DNA of 64,000 bases from RGIG2161 sp964525525 (GTDB lineage Bacteria > Bacillota > Clostridia > Oscillospirales > CAG-272). Shown here piece after piece: positions 40,954 to 48,741 of this stretch (within the stretch, counting starts at the first letter, position 1; every line of letters begins with the position of its first letter). The stretch lies in contig CAZGHD010000001.1 of the NCBI GenBank assembly GCA_964525525.1, positions 26,323-90,322 on the forward strand, written 5' to 3'. The position numbers and the translations under genes are program-made. The notes under the pieces were generated by a model. That model searched no databases. It was not told the origin of the DNA and worked only from the letters and a program-made list of their open reading frames with translations.

Positions 40954-41622
40954 ATGAAAATTTCATTTCTTTTCGATTTTGACGGAACACTGGTAGATTC
41001 AATGCCCACTTACGTTTCCGCAATGCTCCGTATTCTTAATGAAAATAATGTTAGTTATGACGACGACATCGTCAAGATCATAACCCCGCTCGGTATGGCG
41101 GGAACAGCCGATTACTATATCAAAGAACTTGGACTAAAGCTTAGCAAGGAGCAGATCATTTCCTTGATGAAGGAATATATGCTTGATGCTTATCTGTACA
41201 CTATTCCCGCTAAATCTAACGTCATTTCGGTACTAAAAAAGCTGAAACAGCAGGGCGCGAGCCTGAACGTTCTTACCGCAAGTCCGCACGTTACACTGGA
41301 TGCTTGCCTCAAACGGCTTGGTATGTGGGAGCTTTTTGATAACGTTTGGTCGTGCGAAGATTTTTCTACAACAAAAGCAGACCCGCAAATATACGTCAAG
41401 GCGGCAGAAAAAATGAACACGTCTGTGGATAAGGTTCTGTTTTTAGATGATAATCTGGGGGCAGATACTGTTGCCAAATCAGCGGGAATGCCGGTTTGCG
41501 GAGTGTATGATGAATCATCAAAGGAATATACCGATCAAATCAAGGCTGTTACCGATTGCTATATTTACGATTTTGAAGAATTGCCCGAGCTGGAAATCGT
41601 CAAAAACGGGTTGTCTGATTAA
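40954..41622 (+). CDS. HAD family hydrolase (phosphatase-like)
   Basis: 222 residues: motif I FLFDFDGTLVDSMPTY, motif II NVLTASPH, motif III Lys in STTKADPQIYVKAAEKM, and motif IV VLFLDDNLGADTVAKSAG. The alpha-helical cap (about 20-85) is of the beta-phosphoglucomutase / phosphoglycolate phosphatase class. The substrate is unknown; its neighbours suggest a sugar phosphate. It lies 20 bp after the propeller gene and 23 bp before the SGNH gene. Confidence 0.9.
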   Translation: MKISFLFDFDGTLVDSMPTYVSAMLRILNENNVSYDDDIVKIITPLGMAGTADYYIKELGLKLSKEQIISLMKEYMLDAYLYTIPAKSNVISVLKKLKQQGASLNVLTASPHVTLDACLKRLGMWELFDNVWSCEDFSTTKADPQIYVKAAEKMNTSVDKVLFLDDNLGADTVAKSAGMPVCGVYDESSKEYTDQIKAVTDCYIYDFEELPELEIVKNGLSD

Positions 41623-41645
41623 TACTGAAATTATGTAGGTGCTTT

Positions 41646-42275
41646 ATGAAAAACGTATTACTGATCGGAGACTCTATCAGAAGGGGATATGATGAAGCGG
41701 TTAAGAAGTCGCTTGAACCGTTTGCCTCGGTTTATTTTCCTTCTGAAAATTGCCGTTTTACTTCTTTTCTTCTGCGGTATCTTCATGAATATATGAAAAT
41801 CGTCCCTGACGGAAAGATCGACGTTATTCATTGGAATGCCGGACTTTGGGATTGCCTGCGTATGTTTGGGGAGGAACCGCAGACGCCTGTAGATATATAC
41901 GCTTACTATATCGACCGTATTTGTGTCCGTATAAAAAATTTAATCCCCGAAGCCACGGTCATATTCGCTACGTCTACGTCTGTAATCTCTGAAGAAATGG
42001 GTAAGGATTTCAAACGGTATAACGAAGATATTGAAGAATATAACAGAGCCGCGATTGCGGTCATAGAAAAATACGGATTTATCGTAAACGATCTTTACGC
42101 CACCTCTGTAAAGCTTCCGAAGGAAGCACATTCCGACCCCGTGCACTATTATACGACTATTGGTACTGAAGCCTTTGCAAATCAAGTGATTTCCTATATT
42201 GCTCCCGCGCTCGGAATTACGGAAAAGGTTATCTATAAAGAGGAACTGTATAGTGATAAGCCTGTAGGAATTTAA
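41646..42275 (+). CDS. SGNH/GDSL hydrolase family protein
   Basis: 209 residues with block I LLIGDSIRRGYDEAV (Ser nucleophile), a block II-III region HWNAGLWDCLRMF, VIFATSTSVISEEM, and block V SDPVHYYTTIGTEAF with the catalytic Asp-His. No signal peptide, so probably a cytoplasmic esterase or deacetylase. It ends 13 bp before the spoVAC remnant on the other strand. With the HAD and propeller genes it forms a three-gene operon. Confidence 0.88.
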   Translation: MKNVLLIGDSIRRGYDEAVKKSLEPFASVYFPSENCRFTSFLLRYLHEYMKIVPDGKIDVIHWNAGLWDCLRMFGEEPQTPVDIYAYYIDRICVRIKNLIPEATVIFATSTSVISEEMGKDFKRYNEDIEEYNRAAIAVIEKYGFIVNDLYATSVKLPKEAHSDPVHYYTTIGTEAFANQVISYIAPALGITEKVIYKEELYSDKPVGI

Positions 42276-42287
42276 GGCGGCAATAGG

Positions 42288-42385
42288 TCAAAACAAAGTC
42301 GTTATCCAATAAATAACCTCATAAATTGCGCCGGAGATTACAAATATCTTTGCTCCGACTCCGAGCACCCGTCCCTCTGCTTGTG
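42288..42385 (-). pseudogene. spoVAC: Remnant of a spoVAC 3' end
   Basis: On the minus strand this encodes AEGRVLGVGAKIFVISGAIYEVIYWITTLF and a stop, clearly the C-terminus of SpoVAC (compare 43730-43860). A 30-bp in-frame deletion removed PVILYGTLSG; its endpoints are two GCCGGAG direct repeats still present in the intact gene. Many third-position differences show it is not recent. Upstream the reading continues by chance for about 40 unrelated codons without a good start, so it is not a gene. Confidence 0.88.
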
Positions 42386-42495
42386 TTAACTTAGGAGCAA
42401 TTCGTTTGAGTAGTTTTGCACTAATAGAAAGTATGCGGCGCGGTAAAATAAAGTTTCGTACAAATACATACAAATACATAAAGGAAGTATAAGCT

Positions 42496-43638
42496 ATGTT
42501 GTTTATCAAAAATGGTTATATTCGGACTATGGCGGGCCCCGACGTTGAGAACGGATGTATTCTCATTGGAGATGACGGTAAGATCATCTCGGTGGGATGC
42601 GACGTCACTCCCCCTTCCGAGGCTCAGATTATTGATGCAGGCGGGCGTTTAGTGACCCCGGGCTGCGTGGAGGCACATTGCCATCTGGGGTTAGCCAATT
42701 CCCAACCCGAGGCAGGAGACCACAATGAAAAAAGCGACCCGATCACACCTCAAATGCGTGTTATTGACGGTTTTAATCCTTATCACGAGCAGTTGAAGAT
42801 CGCAACCCAAAGCGGTGTCACAACAGTCTGCACCGGCCCCGGCAGCACTAATATCATTGGCGGAACCTTTGGCGCTTTCAAAACCGCAGGTACTCGGGCT
42901 GACGATATGGTAATCAAGCACCCGATCGCCATGAAATGCGCCTTTGGTTACAATCCCAAAAATGCATATGGCGATAAGAATAGGGCGCCTTTTACCCGTA
43001 TGGGAACCACTGCTCTTCTTAGGGACTTTTTGCAGAAATGCAAGCGTTATCTGGAAGAAAAGGAAAGCGGAAAGTCACCTTCCTACGACAGCAAAATGGA
43101 AGCAATGATCCCCGTGCTGAAAAAGGAAATTCCTTTGAAAGCCCATGCACATCGCACAGACGATATTTTCACCGCCATCCGCATTGCCCGGGAATTTGAT
43201 CTTCTTTTGACCATTGACCATTGCACCGACGGCATTTTGATCGCTGATGAATTGGCAAAGGAGGGCTTTCCTGCGCTGCTTGGTCCCGCATTCACAGTAG
43301 CAAAAAAATCCGAGGTTGAGAACAAAAGCTTTGCCACCCCTGCCGTACTTTACAATGCCGGCGTTTCTGTGAGTATCATCACCGACGCCTCTGTTACGCC
43401 TATCCGTTACCTGCCCCTGTGTGCAGGACTTGCGGTCAGCGAAGGATTGCCTCTGGAAGAAGGTTGGAAGGCCATCACCATCAACCCTGCAACCCATACC
43501 GGCATTGCCGACAGAGTAGGAAGCCTGGAGCCCGGTAAGGACGGGGACGTAGTCATTTGGACAGCAGACCCTCTGCTCCACATTGGAGGAAGAGCGTATA
43601 CAACCATCATAAACGGCAAGGTAGAATGGCAGGCATAA
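42496..43638 (+). CDS. Amidohydrolase family protein (imidazolonepropionase/dihydroorotase-like)
   Basis: 380 residues: EAHCHLGLANSQPEAGDHNE has the HxH metal pair, TTVCTGPGSTNIIGGTFGAFKTAG, KAHAHRTDDIFTAI and LTIDHCTDGILIADEL have further ligands, and IITDASVTPIRYLPL the catalytic Asp. Such enzymes hydrolyse cyclic amides or related C-N bonds; the substrate is unknown. AAGGAAG precedes the ATG. Codon use favours ATC, CCC, GGC and CTG more than its neighbours, and it sits between the spoVAC remnant and intact spoVAC with its own terminator, so it is probably acquired DNA. Confidence 0.88.
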   Translation: MLFIKNGYIRTMAGPDVENGCILIGDDGKIISVGCDVTPPSEAQIIDAGGRLVTPGCVEAHCHLGLANSQPEAGDHNEKSDPITPQMRVIDGFNPYHEQLKIATQSGVTTVCTGPGSTNIIGGTFGAFKTAGTRADDMVIKHPIAMKCAFGYNPKNAYGDKNRAPFTRMGTTALLRDFLQKCKRYLEEKESGKSPSYDSKMEAMIPVLKKEIPLKAHAHRTDDIFTAIRIAREFDLLLTIDHCTDGILIADELAKEGFPALLGPAFTVAKKSEVENKSFATPAVLYNAGVSVSIITDASVTPIRYLPLCAGLAVSEGLPLEEGWKAITINPATHTGIADRVGSLEPGKDGDVVIWTADPLLHIGGRAYTTIINGKVEWQA

Positions 43639-43664
43639 CGGAAATCAACACTTTTTTCGCATAA

Positions 43665-43700
43665 AAAAGGCTTGGCCGAACCGGTCAAGCCTTTTGGCTT
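43665..43700 (+). terminator. Terminator after the amidohydrolase gene
   Basis: AAAAGGCTTG (43665-43674) pairs with CAAGCCTTTT (43686-43695); the inner bases pair in part. It is A-rich before and T-rich after. Confidence 0.85.
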
Positions 43701-43722
43701 GCGGCGGGAGCAAGCCCCCGCC
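43696..43722. repeat. Interleaved inverted repeats downstream of spoVAC
   Basis: GGCTTGC, GGCGGG, A, GCAAGCC and CCCGCC follow each other without gaps. The first and fourth blocks are complementary, as are the second and fifth. The two helices interlock, so they are alternatives rather than one fold. Similar GCAAGCCCCCGCC pieces recur in gut Clostridia (recollection only). Confidence 0.6.
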
Positions 43723-43729
43723 ATATGAA

Positions 43730-44176
43730 TTAAAACAAAGTTGTTACCCAATAAATCACCCCGTAGATCGCGCCGGAGAGGGTACCGTAGAGAATGACGG
43801 GGCCGGAGATTACAAATATCTTTGCCCCTACGCCGAGTACCCAGCCCTCTGCCTTATTGTCTATTGCGGGGGAGACTACCGAGTTTGCAAATCCCGTTAT
43901 CGGCACGAGAGTTCCCGCGCCCGCGTGCTTGGCTATATTATCAAATATTCCGAGCGCGGTGAGCGCGGCGGTGATGAATATCAGCGTGACGGAAACGAGG
44001 GTGGGCGCGACCTCCTCTCGCGCGCCGAGCGAGACGTACAGCATACGCAGTCCCTCACCGACAGCACATATAGCTCCGCCGATGAGAAACGCACACGTGC
44101 AGTTTTTAAGAAGCGGAGATTTCTTTCCTTTTTGCGCGACAAGAGTTTTATATTCGTTACGGTCAAAATTATTCAT
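43730..44176 (-). CDS. spoVAC: Stage V sporulation protein AC
   Basis: 148 residues from ATG 44176 (MNNFDRNEYKTLVAQKG), seven bases after GGGAG. The membrane segments and the conserved SPLLKNCTCAFLIGGAICAVGEGLRMLY, PITGFANSVVSPAIDNKAEGWVLGVGAKIFVISGPVILYGTLSGAIYGVIYW identify SpoVAC, a channel subunit for dipicolinate. It should be followed by spoVAD, but six plus-strand genes and an old spoVAC fragment lie between. How the two parts stay co-regulated is unclear; no strong forespore promoter was found upstream of spoVAC. Confidence 0.94.
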   Translation of the reverse strand: MNNFDRNEYKTLVAQKGKKSPLLKNCTCAFLIGGAICAVGEGLRMLYVSLGAREEVAPTLVSVTLIFITAALTALGIFDNIAKHAGAGTLVPITGFANSVVSPAIDNKAEGWVLGVGAKIFVISGPVILYGTLSGAIYGVIYWVTTLF

Positions 44177-44491
44177 TTCATTGCTCCCGTTCTGATTTTT
44201 GTGATGATAGTTTTTCACAAAAGCGGGAGTTTTATTATTTTTTTGCATTACTTTTCAAAAAATGTTTTTCTTTTTTCAAAACCTATTCATATATTCATCA
44301 CAATATAAGGATAAAATATAACCGTAGAAACGAAAAAGCGATCATTTCCTTGCAAAGATGATTCAGTCGATTTTACACGGGAAACGGGAAGGACGGCAGG
44401 CGTCGGCCTCCCGACCCCAAAGCCAAACAAATAATTCCCGCACGGGAGTGTTTGATATACGAATATTTTTCTTTATTTGAAAGGAATTTTT
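44177..44491. other. Intergenic region between divergent spoVAC and htrA
   Basis: No gene seen. The left 150 bp are A+T rich with T- and A-runs. The right part holds a G+C-rich patch (about 44375-44425) with GTCGG/CCCGAC, and a TTCCCG/CGGGA hairpin near 44437. Possible -10 elements (TAAAAT near 44312, GATATAC near 44454) lack convincing -35 partners. Confidence 0.5.
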
Positions 44492-45754
44492 ATGAATAAC
44501 GGTTACGGAAATTACAACGGGTACAATAATAATTATTCTGCCCCTACCGAGAAAAACAGCGCTGAACCGATAATACTCGGAGCAGAGCCGACTCCGCCCG
44601 AGATGCCTCAAAAGCCTAAAAAGACTTTCGGTGCGGGAACGGTTGCCATACTGCTCGTAGCGTGTTTTGCTGTGTCCCTGCTTTCAGGCTTTGGCGCAGG
44701 CTATCTTGCAACGATGCAGTTCGGCGGTAATAAGTCGGGTTCAAACATATCTGCGGCGGGTAACGATCCTTCCGTGATATATCAGAACATCAGTGCGTCT
44801 GTTTCTGACGTTGCAGAAGGTACGGTTTCTTCTGTTGTTACGGCGGTTGAAAATACCGTTGTTGAGATAAAAACAGAGATTGTTACCACTGGCTCATTCT
44901 TCGGTCAGTATATACAGAGCGGTGCGGGCAGCGGAGTTATCATTACGTCTGACGGATATATAGTAACCAACAATCACGTAATTGACGGTGCAAGCAACGT
45001 TACCGTAAGACTTAAAGAAGGTACCGAGTACAAAGCAAAGGTCATCGGCGCGGACGCGGACAGCGATCTCGCAGTACTGAAGATCGAGCCGGAAAAAGAA
45101 TTGATTCCCGCTATCTTCGGTGACAGTGATACTCTTTCGGTAGGTCAGCAGGTCGTAGCGGTTGGAAATCCGCTCGGCGAGCTTGGCGGTACCGTTACCA
45201 CGGGTATAATCAGTGCGCTTGACCGCGAGGTCACCGTTGATGGCAAAAAAATGATGCTTCTTCAGACGGATGCGGCGGTAAACCCCGGTAACTCGGGCGG
45301 CGGTCTGTTCAATCTCAAGGGTGAGCTTATCGGCATAGTCAATGCAAAATCCTCCGGCGACAGTGTTGAGGGACTTGGGTTTGCCATTCCTGCAGCTACT
45401 GCGAGCAAAACGGCGGGCGAGCTTATTGAATTCGGTTACGTAAGAGGCAGAGTGGACCTCGGTCTGACACTTTACGACGTAAAAGATAATATCACCGCTA
45501 TGTACTGCGGCGTGGATCAGCTTGGCTGCTACGTTATCGAGTCGAAATACACAAACGATCTTCAGAAGTGGGATAGAATAGTTGCAGTCAACGGTGAGGC
45601 GGTTTCCTATTACGCGGATATAGCAGCTCTTAAAAATGACATGAACGTTGGTGACACCATTACCTTTACCGTAGTAAGAAACGGTAAGATGGTAGATGTT
45701 GATCTCGTTTGCCGTGAGCAAACATCGGACAGCACCATAAATTTTGAAACCTGA
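44492..45754 (+). CDS. htrA: HtrA/DegP-like serine protease (S1C) with PDZ domain
   Basis: 420 residues from ATG 44492, with AAGGAA upstream. An Asn/Tyr/Gly-rich cytoplasmic start (MNNGYGNYNGYNNNYS) leads to one membrane helix (about 47-70). The trypsin-like domain has the triad His (IVTNNHVIDGA), Asp (ADSDLAVLKI) and Ser (DAAVNPGNSGGGLFN). A C-terminal PDZ domain ends with VGDTITFTVVRNGKMVDVDL. Anchored HtrA proteases degrade damaged proteins outside the membrane. It precedes a two-component system but has its own terminator. Confidence 0.94.
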   Translation: MNNGYGNYNGYNNNYSAPTEKNSAEPIILGAEPTPPEMPQKPKKTFGAGTVAILLVACFAVSLLSGFGAGYLATMQFGGNKSGSNISAAGNDPSVIYQNISASVSDVAEGTVSSVVTAVENTVVEIKTEIVTTGSFFGQYIQSGAGSGVIITSDGYIVTNNHVIDGASNVTVRLKEGTEYKAKVIGADADSDLAVLKIEPEKELIPAIFGDSDTLSVGQQVVAVGNPLGELGGTVTTGIISALDREVTVDGKKMMLLQTDAAVNPGNSGGGLFNLKGELIGIVNAKSSGDSVEGLGFAIPAATASKTAGELIEFGYVRGRVDLGLTLYDVKDNITAMYCGVDQLGCYVIESKYTNDLQKWDRIVAVNGEAVSYYADIAALKNDMNVGDTITFTVVRNGKMVDVDLVCREQTSDSTINFET

Positions 45755-45767
45755 TATGATTTTTCAG

Positions 45768-45812
45768 GCAAAACGGAGACTGCGTTAAGTTGGCGTGTCT
45801 CCGTTTTGCTTT
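45768..45812 (+). terminator. Terminator after htrA
   Basis: GCAAAACGGAGAC (45768-45780) pairs perfectly with 45797-45809; the tail is TTT only. Confidence 0.75.
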
Positions 45813-45817
45813 AACGC

Positions 45818-45846
45818 TTGCAATAATAACGATTTTGTATTATAAT
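45818..45846 (+). promoter_or_regulatory. Promoter of the two-component system-pyrE operon
   Basis: TTGCAA (45818-45823), 17-bp spacer, TATAAT (45841-45846). Confidence 0.75.
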
Positions 45847-45864
45847 AAAGTGGGGTGGATTGAT

Positions 45865-46548
45865 ATGTATAAAATTCTTGTGGTTGACGACGAGGTAAAG
45901 ATACGCGAACTGATAGTCAAGTACGCTAAATTCGAGGGTCACGAGACGGTAGAGGCGGCTGACGGTATGGAGGCTGTGCATATCTGCCGTGAGCAGAGCT
46001 TCGATATAATTATCATGGACATAATGATGCCCGAGCTTGACGGATTTTCCGCTTGCAGGGAGATCCGCAAAACGTCGTCTACTCCCATACTTATGCTTTC
46101 CGCGCGCGGCGAGGAGTATGACAAGATAAACGGATTTGAGCTTGGTATTGACGACTACGTGGTAAAACCGTTCTCGCCCAAAGAGCTTATGCTCAGAATA
46201 GAAGCGATAATGAAGCGCACGAGAGGTTCAGGTGCAGCCGAGCAGACCAAAAACGAGATATTCGAGTACAAGGGGCTCAAGGCGGACATCACTGCGAGAA
46301 TAGTATACGTTAACGGTGAGCGCGTGGATATGTCACCCAAGGAGTACGATCTGTTTTTCTATATGCTCAAAAACCGCAATATCGCGCTCACCCGTGAAAA
46401 GCTGATATGCGACGTTTGGGGATATGATTTTTACGGCGACGACCGCACGCTTGATACGCACATCAAACTGCTTCGCCGCAGTCTCGGTGAGTACAGCGGC
46501 GTTATCGTAACTCTGCGCGGTGTCGGATACCGCTTTGATATTACCTGA
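45865..46548 (+). CDS. OmpR/PhoB family response regulator
   Basis: 227 residues from ATG 45865 (MYKILVVDDEVKIREL). The receiver has DD at 9-10, phosphorylation site Asp53 in FDIIIMDIMMPELDG, and Lys in DDYVVKPFSPKEL. The winged-helix DNA-binding domain has SPKEYDLFFYMLKNRN and RTLDTHIKLLRRSLGEYSGVIVTLRGVGYRF. It pairs with the histidine kinase 14 bp downstream. Targets are unknown; the nearby htrA and pyrE are candidates by position only. Confidence 0.95.
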   Translation: MYKILVVDDEVKIRELIVKYAKFEGHETVEAADGMEAVHICREQSFDIIIMDIMMPELDGFSACREIRKTSSTPILMLSARGEEYDKINGFELGIDDYVVKPFSPKELMLRIEAIMKRTRGSGAAEQTKNEIFEYKGLKADITARIVYVNGERVDMSPKEYDLFFYMLKNRNIALTREKLICDVWGYDFYGDDRTLDTHIKLLRRSLGEYSGVIVTLRGVGYRFDIT

Positions 46549-46562
46549 CGAGCGGAAGTTTT

Positions 46563-48047
46563 ATGAAAAATCTTTTAAATAAACGCTACAGGATAAATAC
46601 TCAAAAACGGCCGTTTCTGTCGCTTCAGCTTTACGTTTATTTTTCCATTTTTGCGATAATCGTTATTGCTCTGCTCTGGATATTCCAGACCTTACTGCTT
46701 GATAATTTCTATCAGGCGATAAGAATGAGAGAGCTTCGGGATGCGGCGGACTTTATCGCATATCACGCTGACTCGTACGATGTGCAGGCCGTTGTGGAAA
46801 ACGTAGCGGTAGGCAACGACGTTTGCATAATAGTGTTTGACGGAACGGGGAAAAAGGTCGCATCGGCTGACGTTAAGGAAGAATGTGTTATCCACCATAC
46901 CGATTCAGATACGATAAACAACTTTTACGTTGAGGCAAAAGCATCAAAAAAACTTGAGAGCGTCAAGGAGATAAACCTAACTACCGCTGACGGAAAGCAG
47001 ATTTCCGACTCGATAGTTATGACTAAAATAGTAAAAAGCCCGGAGCATAACAACTATATAATTTTGCTTAACGCAGTGGTAGTTCCCGTGTCTGCTACGG
47101 TGCACACACTGCAGATACAGCTTACATGGGTGTCTATTATTACGATAGTACTCGGTATGATATTTGCTGTTGTTATCTCACGTACAATATCCCGTCCCAT
47201 AAGTAAGCTCAATAAATCGGCAAAAGCGCTCGCGCATGGATATTACGGCGCGGACTTCTCGCTTAATCTCGGCTGCCGCGAGGTAGGAGAATTAAGTGAT
47301 ACCTTGGCTTATGCGGCGCGCGAGCTTTCAAAGGCGGATAAGATGCAAAAAGAGCTTATCGCCAATATCTCACACGACCTGCGTACCCCGCTCACCCTGA
47401 TAAAGGGATACGGCGAGGTAATGAGAGATATTCCCGGAGAGATGACTCCAGATAATATGCAGGTAATAATTGACGAGACAGAGCGTCTCAGCTCACTAGT
47501 TTCCGACCTTGTCGATATGTCAAAATTCCAGTCGGGCGATACTCAGCTCTCTCTTGACACGTTTGACCTTGGCGACACGGTGAGAGAGACTATCGAAAGG
47601 TACGTCAAGCTGACCGAGCGTGACGGATATTCAATAGAGCTTAACTGTAGTGAGCCTTTACCGGTATATGCGGACAAAACGAGAATACTTCAGGTAATAT
47701 ACAATCTGATAAACAATGCTATAAACTATACCGGCGAGGACAGAAAGATATACGTTTCGGCGTACTGCATCTCTGACAGTGTCCGCGTTGAGGTAAAGGA
47801 CACGGGAGAGGGCATCGAGGCTGATAAGTTAGCTCTCATCTGGGACAGATATTATAAGATAGACAAGGTTCACCGCCGCGCTACGGTCGGAACGGGACTC
47901 GGCCTTTCTATCGTTAAAAACATCCTGGTTATGCACGGCGCAAAATACGGCGTTGACAGCGTAATAGGACAGGGAAGTGTATTCTGGTTTGAACTCAAAC
48001 TTGCAGATAATAAAACAAAAGGAGAACAGGACAATGGAAAATTATAA
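46563..48047 (+). CDS. Membrane sensor histidine kinase
   Basis: 494 residues. TM1 (about 22-45, LYVYFSIFAIIVIALLWIFQTLLL) and TM2 (about 177-200) enclose an external sensor domain of about 130 residues. A HAMP segment follows (ISRPISKLNKSAKALAHG), then the HisKA H-box ELIANISHDLRTPLTLIKGYGEVM, the N-box VIYNLINNAINYTGE, G1 VKDTGEGIEADKL and G2 GTGLGLSIVKNI. It phosphorylates the preceding response regulator. The last 14 bp overlap the start of pyrE, so the kinase and pyrE are on one transcript. Signal unknown. Confidence 0.94.
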   Translation: MKNLLNKRYRINTQKRPFLSLQLYVYFSIFAIIVIALLWIFQTLLLDNFYQAIRMRELRDAADFIAYHADSYDVQAVVENVAVGNDVCIIVFDGTGKKVASADVKEECVIHHTDSDTINNFYVEAKASKKLESVKEINLTTADGKQISDSIVMTKIVKSPEHNNYIILLNAVVVPVSATVHTLQIQLTWVSIITIVLGMIFAVVISRTISRPISKLNKSAKALAHGYYGADFSLNLGCREVGELSDTLAYAARELSKADKMQKELIANISHDLRTPLTLIKGYGEVMRDIPGEMTPDNMQVIIDETERLSSLVSDLVDMSKFQSGDTQLSLDTFDLGDTVRETIERYVKLTERDGYSIELNCSEPLPVYADKTRILQVIYNLINNAINYTGEDRKIYVSAYCISDSVRVEVKDTGEGIEADKLALIWDRYYKIDKVHRRATVGTGLGLSIVKNILVMHGAKYGVDSVIGQGSVFWFELKLADNKTKGEQDNGKL

Positions 48048-48702
48048 GAAAGAGTTTATTGAATTTATGGTGAGAAGCGACGTGCTTCGCTTTGGAGATT
48101 TCGTTACCAAGAGCGGCCGCCGCACCCCCTATTTCGTAAATACCGGTAACTATCGCACCGGAGCACAGCTGTCAGCGCTCGGTTCTTACTACGCAAAGTG
48201 TTTTGCCGAGAACGTAAAGGAATGTGACGTTCTTTTCGGCCCTGCATATAAGGGAATTCCGCTTGCTGTAACTACCGCGGCGTCTCTTTATCGCGACCAC
48301 GGAATTGATCTTCCTTACTGCTTTAACCGCAAAGAGGCAAAGGATCACGGCGAGGGCGGTACTCTTGTCGGCGCACCGCTGAAGGACGGAGACAAGGTAG
48401 TTATAATCGAGGACGTTATCACCGCGGGAACCGCTATCCGCGAGACCGTGCCTGTACTCAAAGCGGCGGCAGACGTTACTATAAACGATATGATAATTTC
48501 GGTTGACCGTATGGAAAAAGGTCCGGCAGGCGTTTCTGCTATTCAGGAAGTAAAGCGCGAGTTCGGCATTACGGTACATCCGATAGTTACCGTTCGCGAG
48601 ATAATCGAGGCTCTCCACGGCAAGGAAGTAGACGGCAAGGTCGTTCTTACCGACGAGCTTCGCGAAAGAATGGAAGCTTACCTCAAAGAATACGGAATTT
48701 AA
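48034..48702 (+). CDS. pyrE: Orotate phosphoribosyltransferase
   Basis: 222 residues from ATG 48034 (MENYKKEFIEFMVRSDVLRFGDF), about nine bases after AGGAG. The PRPP-binding motif is DKVVIIEDVITAGTAIRETV (about 123-142). TKSGRRTPYFVNTGNYRTG and GPAYKGIPLAVTTAASLYRDHG are the PyrE-specific substrate segments. It converts orotate and PRPP to OMP in pyrimidine synthesis. No other pyr genes are nearby, and it overlaps a histidine kinase gene by 14 bp, an unusual setting. Confidence 0.95.
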   Translation: MENYKKEFIEFMVRSDVLRFGDFVTKSGRRTPYFVNTGNYRTGAQLSALGSYYAKCFAENVKECDVLFGPAYKGIPLAVTTAASLYRDHGIDLPYCFNRKEAKDHGEGGTLVGAPLKDGDKVVIIEDVITAGTAIRETVPVLKAAADVTINDMIISVDRMEKGPAGVSAIQEVKREFGITVHPIVTVREIIEALHGKEVDGKVVLTDELRERMEAYLKEYGI

Positions 48703-48741
48703 TTATTTTCGGAATTTTATTATCACCATCGGAGGCGGCGT

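Noticed and set aside
42288..42509. 73-codon minus-strand frame ending in a SpoVAC-like C-terminus
   Set aside because: Only the last 30 codons are SpoVAC-derived; the first part is unrelated, lacks a ribosome site and overlaps the ribosome site of the amidohydrolase gene. Treated as a remnant.
44177..44491. Forespore sigma-G promoter for spoVAC
   Set aside because: No stretch fits GYATA-N15-GGnnAnAnTR well enough; TGAATA-like pieces lack a matching -10.
44894..45721. 275-codon minus-strand frame inside htrA
   Set aside because: Antisense to an unmistakable HtrA protease; no start signals.
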